Positions 24,701-36,500 of a stretch of DNA of 64,000 nt are shown here, in pieces. Source of the stretch: Sclerurus mexicanus (taxonomy: Eukaryota; Chordata; Aves; Passeriformes; Furnariidae); the NCBI GenBank assembly GCA_013396755.1, contig VWZF01003024.1, positions 124,001 through 188,000 on the forward strand, given 5' to 3'. Position numbers and translations under genes: made by a program. The notes beneath the pieces are model-generated. The model did not search any database and was not told the DNA's origin. It saw only the letters and a list, made by a program, of their open reading frames with translations. Every line of letters starts with the position of its first letter. Within the stretch, counting starts at the first letter, position 1.

Positions 24701-27248
24701 AAGCATTGTGAAGAGGACCAAAGGCAAAGTGGCTTAACCAGAGAGCAAGGGTTATCCTTAAGTCCTTGCCGCATGATCTTGTGAAATCCTTCTCATTTCC
24801 ACCATTATTTTAACCTTTTCTCTGCCTGCCACCACTTCTCACCCTTCTAACTTTCCATTCTCTTCTGATTTCCTACTCTAAAGTTCTACTCCCAGCTTGT
24901 GACCTTGGATTTCTAGAGGAATCCTGATTATGTTCCCTTCTCTCCTCTTTTAGAAGCTCTTTTGAAAACAGCACTTTTCCAACCAATTCCTTCCTGCTTC
25001 ACAGAATCCATAAGCCCATTAGCAATTTATAGCACTGTATATGAACAGAATCATCTGTGAGGCTAAAATCTGCTTTTAGAAGCCAATATTCTGCTTTTGC
25101 TGAAGTCAGAGAAGTAACATAGTTTTTAATGAGGGCAGATTCTGATGTATGTTCTTTTCTGTATTTTCAGGCACTTTAAAGCCAGACTTAGTACCTCCTA
25201 CAGTGATATACTATCATCAACAAAATGTAGGGTAGAGTTTCCTTTACCTTAAATTCTGTGTTATCTGGAGGTTTATTTGTCCCTTACTAAAACTGAAGAT
25301 GCTATTCTTGTAATTACTATTATTGCTAATATTACTGTTAACCATATTCTCCCTGTATTCTGCATTTTGTTTTCAATAATCCTAATTTTTTCAATAGGGA
25401 TTGAAACCATGTAAGACCTGAATCTGAGCACCCCAATCAGAACTCACACTTCTACAGGGAGTTACTTTTACTATGACACAACATTTAAAAATATGTTGTT
25501 GGGGTTTTTTGGTTGTTTTGTTGTTCTTGGTGTTGCTGTTTTTGCTTATCCATTTAGAAGAAGACTTAAAATTTGGGCCTGACTTCAGTCACTTATGACT
25601 ACATTACCCACATAGAGCTCCACTGCCATCAAGATATACTTACACTGATTCAAACAAGTGTATAATTAGAGGCATAAAAGCCATACTTTGGTTGAGGAGA
25701 CCAGAACTTAACTTTCTTCCATACAAAAGTGCTCCTCTTGTTTAGCAGAAGGAGCCAATGCCTCTTGCTATTAACATGGAACTTGAGAAAGAGGAGGGAA
25801 AAGAGGGGAACTGTTGGCTGGGTATTTTCTTTCATTGGATGATTTTGCCAGACCACTAGGATCCTCAGTCCTCAGCAGCACTGTTTGCCAATATTTTTTC
25901 CTGTAAAATGAGAATTCTTTATTTCATGACATAGAAAATCAAAGATCATCAGTTGCTATGACACTAAACTGGGGAGAAGCTGTAAAAAACACATCAGTGA
26001 AAAGCAAGAAGGGCAGCTTCTCAACACCTAATCTTATCAGGCTCTCACCCAAATTGCCACACAGAATTAAGCACTTGAGCTTCCTGCACAGTGTCTGGGG
26101 AGAGAATAAAAACTGATTCCCCAAAGCTATCCTCCAAACTGAGGCAGGAGTAGGAAATTCTGAAGAGAGGACTCTTTAATCTCTCTCTGCCATGGACCTT
26201 AAGTGCTTTTAAGCTTCAATCATCTTTAGGCTTCATCAGGCAATTCCCTCCCATTGGGGACACAACTGGAAGTGGGGTGAGGTGCTCTGGAGCCATAGCC
26301 TTGAGGCTTCAGCTGCTTACATACATATGCCAAGATGTTTCTCAGGAAAGAGAAGCAGAGCTGTTATTTTTAAACCTCAAATATTCCAGAGGAGCATGAA
26401 ACCTCATTTCTGACACCCCCCCTTAGTTTGAATACTTTCCTCATGTGGGCAAATTACTGCACAGAGGCTTTAGCATGAGTCTCTCCCCATTAAGCAGGCC
26501 CTAGCCAGGCACTATACATAACTCTAAAAGACCACTTTCCTCTGGATGTGATGTACCTCATTAGTTATGGGTCTGGGGATTGAAGAACTGGCCGAAACAG
26601 TTTCCTGTTGTGGATGCTCCTGATTAACAGTGCAGTGAACTGTTCATCTTGTCAGCAAACACAGGAGTGCAAAAGGCTGGTGAGTTTGCTGCTGTTCATC
26701 CAAAGAGATCAGTCTTCTGTGCCGAGCCTGGCTGTGCCCATTAGGTACATTGCCTTTGGTCATGCGAGAGGCTGCATAACCTCTGCTCACCAGTGAGGCT
26801 GTGGGAGTTGAAGGTTATTGGGAGGTGGGAATTGCAAAGGATGACTTTTCATGGGAATATGCTGTTTTTACCTCCACTTGCATGAAGAAAAGTCTTTCCT
26901 AGATGTCCAGATTTTGTTTTTCCCTTTTCCTGCAGAAGAAAAAGTGAGGAATTCAGTGAGGGATAGCCTGCAATTTGGTGCATCTGAGATGCCTGTCTCT
27001 ACTCCAAACAGAATGGCAAAGGGCATACCTACATGGGTATGGTTTCAAATGTTGGGCTACAGAGAACTTTTTTCCTTCTTTTTTGTGGAAAACACACTAG
27101 TGTTTCATCACAACCTCAAATGGTGCCAATACAACAGTTTGGGTAAATCAGGCTTTACCTCAATCTTGCCAAAACCTTAAAAAACAAGTGCTTTAGAGTG
27201 CAAAGGGGAAATGCATCTCTATAATAGTTTAACAGTCCTTCTTACGTT
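21800..27248. other. 5.4 kb of unique sequence, no gene seen
   Basis: A G/T tract lies at 25493-25545 and T-rich runs at about 24504-24533. The 24557-24784 open frame (75 codons, ATG) has a hydrophobic N-terminal run but no recognised family. The block 24140-24500 has little low-complexity sequence and several A/T motifs (for example CTATTTATAT at 24338), so it is a candidate for conservation testing only. Confidence 0.5.
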
Positions 27249-27367
27249 GGGAGCACCAGAACTGTATACAGTAGTCCAGGTGGGTCTCACAAGAGCAGAC
27301 TGGAAGGGGAGAATCCACTCCCTCAGCCACACTTCTTTTGATGTAGCGCAGGATCTGACTTGCTTTC
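27249..27367 (-). mobile_element. old CR1 LINE internal fragment
   Basis: The plus strand GGGAGCACCAGAACTGTATA, GTAGTCCAGGTGGGTCTCAC and TCTTTTGATGTAGCGCAGGA aligns by eye with the reverse complement of the CR1 ORF2 C-terminal region. It has no 3' tail, so it is an internal piece left by deletion. It is more diverged than most CR1 copies here. Confidence 0.75.
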
Positions 27368-28467
27368 ACAAAAAACACATGTTTCATAAGAAACATCATA
27401 AGAAGCACGAAGGCTGGCTTTCCTCACCTTGGCATCTCAGATCCATGATTTGTAAAATGGTGTGGTGATTTTGTTCATCAGTGTGGGGTTCTGGAACTGG
27501 GAAACAAAAAGCCCACACCTGCCATTTTTTTTCCTTTTGCAATTAACCAGAACAAAACATAATACTTAAAATTCACATCATCATGGCTTTCAGAAGAGTC
27601 ACCTTCAGGTCTATATATTCTGCCATCTCTGGAGGAGTCAGCAAGATGGGAGAACTGTGTTATGCTTAGCCATTACTTCATTTCTTTTCTTGCAACCATG
27701 TGCTGCCTTCAATCTCTTGGTGCTTCATATGTCAAGAGCAGGAAGTAAGTGGGGTGTAGGATTTTCCTTTGAGCATTGTTCAGGCAATGACAGGATGCAG
27801 CACAGATGGAATAAGCTTGTTTATACCAAAAGCACTGGAGTTATTGATAAAGGACAGCTTCATTCCTCTTTGAACAACACGTTTTCTCCTGGAATCTTGA
27901 ACAGGTGCCATGAGGTTCACTCCAAGGTTAGCCATAACCTGCAGACAAACAGCTTTCTGGAATACAACCATTTTGAAAGAAAAGTCCTGGGTTTGGGGTA
28001 TTTTTTCCCCCTATTTTTATCCGCTATTTATTCTTTAAACTATTTTTTGTCTCCCATATACAACTGAGATAATGGTTGTATCTTGCTTAGTAGGAGATTC
28101 TGTCTTACCCATATTACACATCTCTCAAACTGGGGTTTTCTTGGAGTTGTCCACACCCAAGGAATGTGAGATTTGCCATGGAACTGTACTCAGTGACTCC
28201 CAGTCCTCTCAACTGGAAACCTCTTCTTGATTCCAAGAGTCAACCTAGTAAGACCTCATCACCCACCCTTTGATCTATATCTGGTTACCACTGTTTATCC
28301 CACCTATGCCCTTAAAAAAAATTTTTATGAGATGCCCTTCTATTTCTGCATGTAGATTACAATATTATGTTTTGGTAGCATCAGGTTGAACAGATTCTTC
28401 GTAACAGTTTCACACTTTGAAAATGCGTCCTCAGTCCTCAAGAGCAGACAGAAAGTCATGTGTAACA
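27368..28467. other. unique sequence, no gene seen
   Basis: The longest frame (27657-28067, 136 codons) opens with GTG, not ATG, and has no recognised domain or splice context. Nothing else is visible. Confidence 0.5.
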
Positions 28468-28762
28468 GAGTCAGAGAATTATTGAGGTTGGAAAATACCT
28501 CTAAGATCATCAAGTCTAACTTTTAACCCAGCACTATCAAGTCACAACTAACACCATGTCCACAAGTACCACATTTACATGTCTTCTAAATACTTCCAGG
28601 GATGGTGATTCCACCGCTTTCCTGGGCAGGCTGTTCCAATGATTGATAAACTTTTCAGTGAAGGATTTTTTTCTAATAATCAATCTAATCCTTTCCTGTC
28701 ACAACTTGAGGTCATTTCCTCTCATTCTATCATTTATTATTGGGGAGAAGAAACCGACTTTT
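28468..28762 (-). mobile_element. CR1 LINE 3' end fragment, left arm of an inverted pair
   Basis: The plus strand shows ATTATTGAGGTTGGAAAATA, GGGATGGTGATTCCACCGCT and CAACTTGAGGTCATTTCCTC, a reverse-complement CR1 of the type ending in AGGTCTTTTCCAACC. Its 3' end is at 28468 and its truncated 5' side faces the next copy at 29031. Confidence 0.93.
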
Positions 28763-29030
28763 ATCAGGAGGAGTTACAGGAGAAGACACAGAGAACAAAT
28801 CAGAAGGCATTGTCATTCTAATCTACAAAATCTTAACATTCCTTTACTTTATACACTGCATCAATTCTTATCCCTACATCACAAAAAATATGTACTAGAG
28901 CTAAAAGAAATGCCAAAAAGGAAAAAATTACTAAAGAGATGGACCATCTTCTATATGGACAGATACTAAAGACAAAAATTGTTTGCCTGGAAAACAGAAT
29001 ATGAGGGATAGACAATAGTGAAGTATATAA
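28763..29030. other. spacer between inverted CR1 copies
   Basis: About 270 bp of A-rich unique sequence lie between two CR1 copies whose 5' sides face each other. No gene. Confidence 0.6.
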
Positions 29031-29412
29031 GTCCTATGAGGAGCAGCTGAGGGAGCTAGGGGTGTTTAGCCTGGAGAAAAGGAGGCTCAGGGGAGACCTT
29101 ATCACTCTCTACAACTCCTGTCAGCCTCTTCTTTCAGGCAACTAACAACAGAACAAGAGGAAATGGCCTTAAGCTGCACTCAGGAAGTTCAGTTTGGACA
29201 TTAGGAAGAATTTCCTCAGTGAAAGGAGAGTTAAGCATTGGGATGGACTGCCCAGGGAGATGGTGGAGTCACCATACCTGGAAGTGTTCAAGGAAGGAGT
29301 GGATGTTTTACTTAGTGCTTTGGTTTAGTTGACAAAGTGGTGATCAGTCAAAGGTTGGACTGGATGATCTTGGAGGTCTTTTCCAACCTTAATGATTCTA
29401 TAATTCTATGAT
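29031..29412 (+). mobile_element. CR1 LINE 3' end fragment, right arm of an inverted pair
   Basis: The plus strand starts TCCTATGAGGAGCAGCTGAG and runs through GAGAAAAGGAGGCTCAGGGG, GGAGTCACCATACCTGGAAG and GGTCTTTTCCAACCTTAATG to a tail ATTCTATAATTCTATGA. About 380 bp. A broken ORF2 C-terminus ([11 protein letters not shown]) is visible. It belongs to the same broad 3'-end type as the copy at 28468-28762. Confidence 0.95.
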
Positions 29413-32150
29413 AAGTGAAATAATGAGGCAGGTATTCAGCAAACATAAAAACGATTTATATTTTCATCTAGAGCACAAGGATGTAGTGGAAGTCATGGAA
29501 ACACAATTCCAGAAATGCCAAAATGTGATTTGACAGATTCTTGGAAACAAATTCAATCAACAGCAATTAAACATAAATATACAAATGCAGTGTTCAGACA
29601 GAGAAGTACCCAAAATGCTAGTTCCTGGTATTTAGGAAGTTGTATCAGGAGAAATGTCACCCTTGCCTTTTCTTGTCTTCATTCCTTCAGCAGTTGTCAG
29701 GAACAGGTTACAGCCTCATTGGCAGTCTTTCTTTGGTTCACAGTGAACTGTAATCACATCAGTATCACTACACTAATAATGACATTGAAATATAATAGTT
29801 GGTGTTACTTGCTTTCACAGAGGAAATGTTAAAGAAGCAGAAATTCAAGAGAGGATCTTTTCCACCCACATCTTTCCATGATAGCTGCTTAAGTTACTGC
29901 ATTTTGATTAGGAAATAACTGACAGCCTGAAGCTTAGCAAACACAGAGAGTTAAGGGATGAAGCTTTATTTCTTACAACTCCCATGTCCAAATGCTCTCA
30001 GTCTGTGCAAGATTTCCTCTGTGCAGCTAGCTGTACTCCTGCTGATTTGTGTCAAGGCTTTGCTATGCAGCAGTCGTTCCTTTGCTCTCTCTTCTTCATC
30101 TATCACTGTGTTCAGTTTGTTAATTAAGCAAAGACATGGACAGAGAGGGTTTTTTAAAACTCCATGCAAACAACCCTCACCACATGAGTCACACGTAACA
30201 AGAATAGGAAAGGCCATAGTTTCACCCCAGACCTTACCCTGGAAGCAATGTTATATAGACCTAGGAGCAGACTTGGGCTGGGTTTCTCATGATGTCTGCA
30301 AAACATGACAGGCACATGTGCTTGCTCACAGTGGGCAAGTCTAAGGTAATAAGCCCTACCAAGGAGTCCCATAGTATCTCTCCAGCACAAACAGAAATGA
30401 TGACTGACTCACACAACTAAACTGATCTTAGCTCTTAACCCTCATTTCTGTGGCCAACTTGGAAAAAGTTTCAAAAATGAGACTCACATCAGGACAGTAA
30501 GAACAACCTGCCTTCCTCATTGGAAGACAGGTGGAGAACAGGCACATGAAAAGGAATAGAAGCCTAGAAGTCCAGGTCAGGCATGCTACTTAATAGATCA
30601 TGAGACATAATCCAATAAGCAGAACATTCCTCAGGTTGCTCTACCCTCTGGCCATGGGGCCTCTTAGAGCCTACATGCTAAAGACAAGTATTCAACCTCT
30701 GTTATGCCTTGTTGGCATGACTTCTGCCTCAGCAAGGGGACAAGAAGACACAGGTCAACTGGTCTGCACAGTGTGGCATTTAACAAACCATTAGCAGATT
30801 TAGTGAAGGGATGTGTTCCTGACAATATAAATCCTTCCTCCTGTGCAGATCCATAATGTGCCAAAGTTGAGAGTATACTGAAGTGAGTAGAAATCTTTCT
30901 ACTTATTCCCCGTGCTCTGGAGATTTCCATTTTAGTAATTAACATAAGACAAAGAAATGGTTGTGGTGGCAATAAAGGAAATAAAAAGTGTTTTTCCCTT
31001 CCCCATCTCCCTGCTGCGCAGATTTTTACTACTCCTTGTTTCTCTCTGTTCCAACTGGCAAATCTGTAGAACTTCTGCTTTGAATCATTTTTGGATATAA
31101 ACACAAGAAACTGAAGCACCTCAGAGAAATTAACAAAAATAACAGCAGTTAATGGGGTTAGCACAAGAAATTATCTTCTCAAATTTTCACTTCTCTCTAT
31201 GAAGGATCTTGAGATGTATGAAAACTCAGTGGAATCCCATATATAGAATAGTTCAAGAAAGGGGACATATGGAAGTCATGTAGTTCAATTTAAGCAAAGG
31301 GCAACTGTGTATGATCAGAATCCATATTCTTTAGATTTTTTTCAAGTTATTTGAGTCTCGAAAGGGAAATCAAAACTTTACAAGGTCTTACATATCTTTG
31401 GGTCTCCTCTGAGTTTATTACATTAGAGGTTAGATGGTTAACTTTTCTGCAATAGTAGACTTGAGAGTTCTTGCAGGTCTATTTCCTGTGACTCACATGA
31501 AGGAAACAAGTGACAACTAGTCTTGAAATCCTGAAAAACTCAGGGAAGAAAACTGCTGTGCCTAAGTGATTATTGTCACCCAGTTCACTTCTATTCTCCT
31601 AATTTCCTTTTTTCTCCCATGACAGAGTGATAAAATAGGCACCTTAATTGCATGGTGTGAATTTTACTCTGAAAGACCTGAGCCTGACAGGTTTGTTTCA
31701 TAATTCAGAATGACTCTTCTTGTGCAAACAGAGGAGCTGGCATCTACTCTTCTTTCAGAAGACAACAATATGGAGCTGAGGGATACCATAAACTAGGGAG
31801 GCTGAGAAAAATTCCAAGTCTATTACCTTAAATATACCAAATAAATTAAATATATTTGCACATGGGAAAAATAAAGCAAAACACAAGGCCTTAATTGTTT
31901 TAAATAATCTCAGGGGTATAAAGCCTAAAACTTTTATGAATAGAGAGAGAACAGAATTAGGTTTTCTGCTCCCAAACATTTCTCTAAGTTGAGGTACCTG
32001 ATCTCAGATACTTGGCTAGGTATGGCATTTAACAGTAATTAATTAGATACACTTATCTTATACATGCATGTAATTTTATATAAAGTCATTAAAAACAGGT
32101 AACAAACTAACTACTTGTCTTTTATGGCAACTACATGGTTAATTTAATGT
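29413..32150. other. unique sequence, no gene seen
   Basis: Open frames include 29958-30308 plus (116 codons) and 30664-31164 minus (166 codons). The latter opens with GTG and neither shows a domain. No repeat family was recognised. Confidence 0.5.
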
Positions 32151-32402
32151 CTTTAAGATGGAAGAGGATAGACTTAGATTGGATATTAGGAAGATATTCT
32201 TTACTGTGAGGGTGGTGAGGCCCTGGAACAGGTTGTCCAAATAAGCCGTGACTGCCCCATCCCTGTAAGTGCTCAAGGCCAGGCTGGATGGATCTTTGAG
32301 TAACGTGGTCTAGTGGAAAGTATCCCTGCCAGTGAGGTGGGTTGGAACTAGTTGATCTTTTAAGGTCCCTTCCAACTCAAGCCGTTATGATTCTATGATT
32401 CT
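32151..32402 (+). mobile_element. CR1 LINE 3' end fragment
   Basis: Plus-strand CR1 end with GATTGGATATTAGGAAGATA, TGGAACAGGTTGTCC, AAGGTCCCTTCCAACTCAAG and the tail ATGATTCTATGATTCTG. About 250 bp, 5'-truncated. Confidence 0.95.
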
Positions 32403-33410
32403 GCTTCCTACTGAAAAAGAGATCTTCCTCCCCAATAAAAGACTATATATGCTTATATATGTAGATGGTTTTCTAAGGCAGGGAAATTGTCCTAGCTTTT
32501 GTGAGAAGTGTGGGGCTCTGGGGCCCAGTTCAATGGGAGAGTGCTGTATTTGGATTAAATGACTAAAAATGGAAAAGAGAGATCAATGACAGCAAGCTGA
32601 ATGTTTACTGAACAGCTCCCTCCAAATCCTTCAATGCATGTTGAATTTGAGGATGTTGAATTCCTTTTGGATTGCAGGCTTAGCCTCTGGTTCACAGACA
32701 GCTAAGCAAGATAGAGCACATAGTTAGTTCAGCAATGGAAGACAAGGAATGGTCTTGCAGTAGAAGAAGGACTAATATAGAAAATAAAGGCCATCCTACA
32801 ACATGAAGGCATTGAGGGATAGAATTTATATTTATACATTATAATTTCAAATATGTTCCTAAAGTGATGTACTTCTTCCATCTGCATTTGGAGGCACTTG
32901 AGGTTCATAAATGTGACTATTTTCAGCCCCAAATATCTCACGAGCCTGAAATTTCCATCTCTGAGCAATGGAGGAGCACTTCTTTTTTTGCTGTGTAGTT
33001 TGTTGAGCAGTTCAGCAAACAAGCTTTACTGGGATTTGGAAATTAGGCATTTGTCCCCTCATTTTTCTCCTCTGGGAGTTTATTGTGAAAAGTGTTCTCA
33101 GAGCATAACCAATACATCAGATAAAGGGATATTAAAAAAATTAACTTACAGCATAAGAAAATTCCACACTGTTGTAAACTCTCCTAATGATCACGTATCT
33201 GCCTGTGCCTTGCAAGGCTTGGCTTCAACTCTTTCATCAGGAGGAGAGGCCTCAAAGCTGTAACCTGGTAAATGCCCTGTCTCCCAGAAACAGGGCATGC
33301 TGGGTGGAAAAGCAGTGAAATCCTGCCAATGTACAGCAAAAAGTAAATTACTTTTTTTCCTTTTTGTAAACTAAGAAGACAGTGTTAGTGGGAATAGGAC
33401 TGTGCAGCCC
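32403..33410. other. unique sequence, no gene seen
   Basis: Two overlapping open frames on opposite strands (32729-33022 minus and 32898-33263 plus, up to 121 codons) have no recognisable family. No other signal. Confidence 0.5.
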
Positions 33411-33520
33411 AATCATGGAATAGAATCATAATATAGCTTGGTTTGAAAGGGACCTTCCACTAGACCAGGTTGCTGAGAGCCCCATCCAACCTGGCCTTAA
33501 ACACTTCCAGGGACAGAGTT
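33411..33520 (-). mobile_element. CR1 LINE 3' end stub
   Basis: The plus strand shows TAGAATCATAATATAGCTTG, CCACTAGACCAGGTTGCTGA and CCCCATCCAACCTGGCCTTA, the reverse complement of a CR1 terminus. Only ~110 bp remain, with an internal deletion just after the GGACCTT motif. Confidence 0.88.
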
Positions 33521-36500
33521 ACTTAAAGAAGGGAGAAAACTGGTATTTCTTCCTATCTGAAAAGAGAAGAGACAGTTTTTCTTCTGAAAAGAGAAGAAAG
33601 TTGGAACATTTGATCTACTCTGCAACAGTAAAGAAAATTGACCAAGACTTGTTGTCTGGCAATAAAACCATGGTGGAAATCTGTGGAGCAAGGATTCTCA
33701 CACAAGAACAGACTGGTCTCATCTGTGGCATCTACTGAGAGCAGTCATTGGCTTATGCTATTCCCCTTGTCACATTCAGGCATCATCCAAAAGAGTATTT
33801 ATCCAAAAGAGTGTATTTATCAAAACTATTCTAGAGAAAATATTAACAGTTAAACATTATTGCTAAATGCATGGTTATGCTTGAGAGCATTCCTTGATCC
33901 AGTACAGTTTACCCTTCTTTGCCAAAGATTCTGACATTCAGAGCATCTTGTTCCCCAAACAACAGAGACCAAAATTTATAAAGTTCAAGAATTTCCATCA
34001 ATATTTTTAGGTCATAACAAGGGGAAAATAAGTTTTGTAGAACATTTATGTATTAGAACTTCTTTATTAGAGGGACAATATGGGTATGGAGGCATTAATT
34101 CCTACTTACAATTCTAGTAGTGGATAGAAGAGAAATGTGTGTCAAAAGGAAGGTTCCTCCTTAAAGTTTATTATTTTATTTAGCTCTGTAGCTTTTTCAG
34201 CATTAAATCTCATTTGGCAAGGAGAAGTACGTTCTCAGAGATGTACATTTTATAATAGGCATTTCAAGGATGCAAGAACTAAAGGAAAACATTTCTGTCT
34301 TAAGTGCACTCATCTCTCAAATGACCAGTCAGCATATGTAGACAGAATATTCAGTTACTGTAATTTAGTACAGTAGAACATAGAGTACTGAGAAGCAGAA
34401 GTCAATAAGAATATTTAATAAACAGGAGCAGAACAGGAAGACTACACTGAATTATCGCCAGCTTGTTATCCTTACGGGTCCTATTCTATCCAATTTACTC
34501 TCCTTAAAAACTAATTTTCCTTTATTTCAGTTAGGCACTCAACCTTCTCCACCATTCACAACAATTGCCTCTTCAGAAAATAGACAGGGGAAATATAGAA
34601 AAACATAGTCAGGCTGAGGAGGAATAATGTAGCTGAAGCAAAGACTGCAATTGCAGAAGAGGAGATAGAGCCAGGGGCTGCTGCAGGAAGATTTCTGAGG
34701 CTTGCAGCATTCTGCATTTTGCACAGTTTACCGATGGGTTCATAGCAAACCCACCTCTTGTCTTTCCTTCCCTCTTTTTCTTTTTTTTTTTTTTAATTAA
34801 ATTGGCTTTTTTTTTTAAAGCGAGTTGCTACTGTGCTGATTGCTTTAAACTGGGAAGGACCAGAAAAGACAATTAAAAATAAAGAAAAACAAAATTATTC
34901 ACCCCAAAATAAAACAACATTTTGGGTCCATCCTGTGAGTCCAGTGTCACAATGTCAACCTTACTCAATTCTTTGACTTCCATGTTCTCCCCAGGGAGTC
35001 AACATTTGTAACAGATGAGGACAAGGGAACTTACTAGTAATTGCAGCAGGGATTTCTGATGTCAATGACAGCATGGGAGGTCATGAAACAGACCTCAGGA
35101 CCCATCTGTTAAGTCTGGGTTTGGTTTAGAAAAGCAGACAGAAGTACTGTGAATTCAAAAACTCTTCATCTCTTAAATGCCTGACTCGCTTCCCCTGTGG
35201 AATTGCTCACCTCTGCCTTTGGGAGGCTGCTCAGACATCTGTGATGCAAAAAACAGCCCTGCAAGGTTGAAACACCAGACAGAAACATAAGAGCAACATG
35301 CCTTTCTCACCTAAAGCCCCAGCCAGTAAGGTCATTTCTGCTGTTGCTCTGGAGTGTTCAGTAGATTTAACCACTGGCATGTACTTACCCTCCACAGCAC
35401 ATTATATATATGCAGGAAAAAAAAATGTTTTATGCAAAGAGTTACCCAACCCCAGGATTAAAACTAGCTGCTTAAAAAAGTATGGATCGAACTCGGCCAC
35501 ACATTTGAAGCCACATTAAATAATTGTGAACAAATATGAATTTTTACTGACAATTGTCACTAAATTATTTTTAACTGCTCTAAAGCCAGAGGCTGAACAA
35601 TATGTTAAGATATTTCCTTAAAAATTCATATACACTGGGCTCGCCCTCACAGCTGACTCCTGGTCACCTTAGAGAGAAAAAAGAATTTGTGTGTGAAACA
35701 GAAGTACCATATTGGAGTCCTATGTATTGGGTAGACAATAACGAATCCTAATTGAGCTGTCCCAAGAAGCCCTCTAAGGATTGTCACCCCACTCACACAG
35801 CACTGAGGGGCTCCCAGGCAGTGCATGAATGTCTCCATACAACTATGCTGTTACATCTGTGGAAACAAGGACCTGGAATTCTGAATGCCTCCTAATTAGT
35901 TCAGTATCGAGGTTTTCTGCCCAGTGAATAAGTCTTATATATTCAGGTAAATACCTAAAATAGGGCACTTGGAGGTTGCAGTCTTTCCCTCTCACCATCC
36001 ATTTGCCTCCCAGACTAGGAAAAAATCTCAGGAATCCATGGTAAAGTAAGCAAAGACATCTCTCCGTTCTACATTAGCTAACATTACCTGAAACCTCATT
36101 ACCTGCCAGGGAAGAACCAGCAATAAGGGCATTTTGCAAAGTTAGTTTGAGGACATTATATACTCTGGGCTATATGTCAGAAGAGTGTTCTGTATCATGA
36201 TACTTCATGTGGCATAGAGGGAGAGGATTTAATTATTCAGAAGCAACTTTTAAAAACACCTATCCCCTTCTGCCTGAAGCAGATCAAGAAGGAGGTCCAC
36301 AGGCTGCAGAAGAGAAGGCATGAACCTCCAAAAGACACAGACCCTAAGGCAGCCCTGAGTTTCTAGATGTGCAGCCACTGCTCAAGGAGAAATGTGAAAT
36401 CCTGTGCTATGTATACAGAACCTATCCATTTGGCATTGTGTGTAGGGACAGATGAGGATTGAGATGAAAAATGTGTGTGATAACCAAACCTCTACTTTCC

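Noticed and set aside
24557..24784. 75-codon frame with a signal-peptide-like N-terminus
   Set aside because: It starts with ATG and has a run of I, F and L, but the rest resembles no known secreted peptide and the T-rich DNA explains the hydrophobic run.
27657..28067. 136-codon plus-strand open frame with hydrophobic ends
   Set aside because: It opens with GTG, and the hydrophobic runs come from T-rich sequence. No family was recognised.
30664..31164. 166-codon minus-strand open frame
   Set aside because: It begins with GTG rather than ATG, shows no recognisable domain and lies in ordinary unique DNA. Frames this long are expected by chance in 64 kb.
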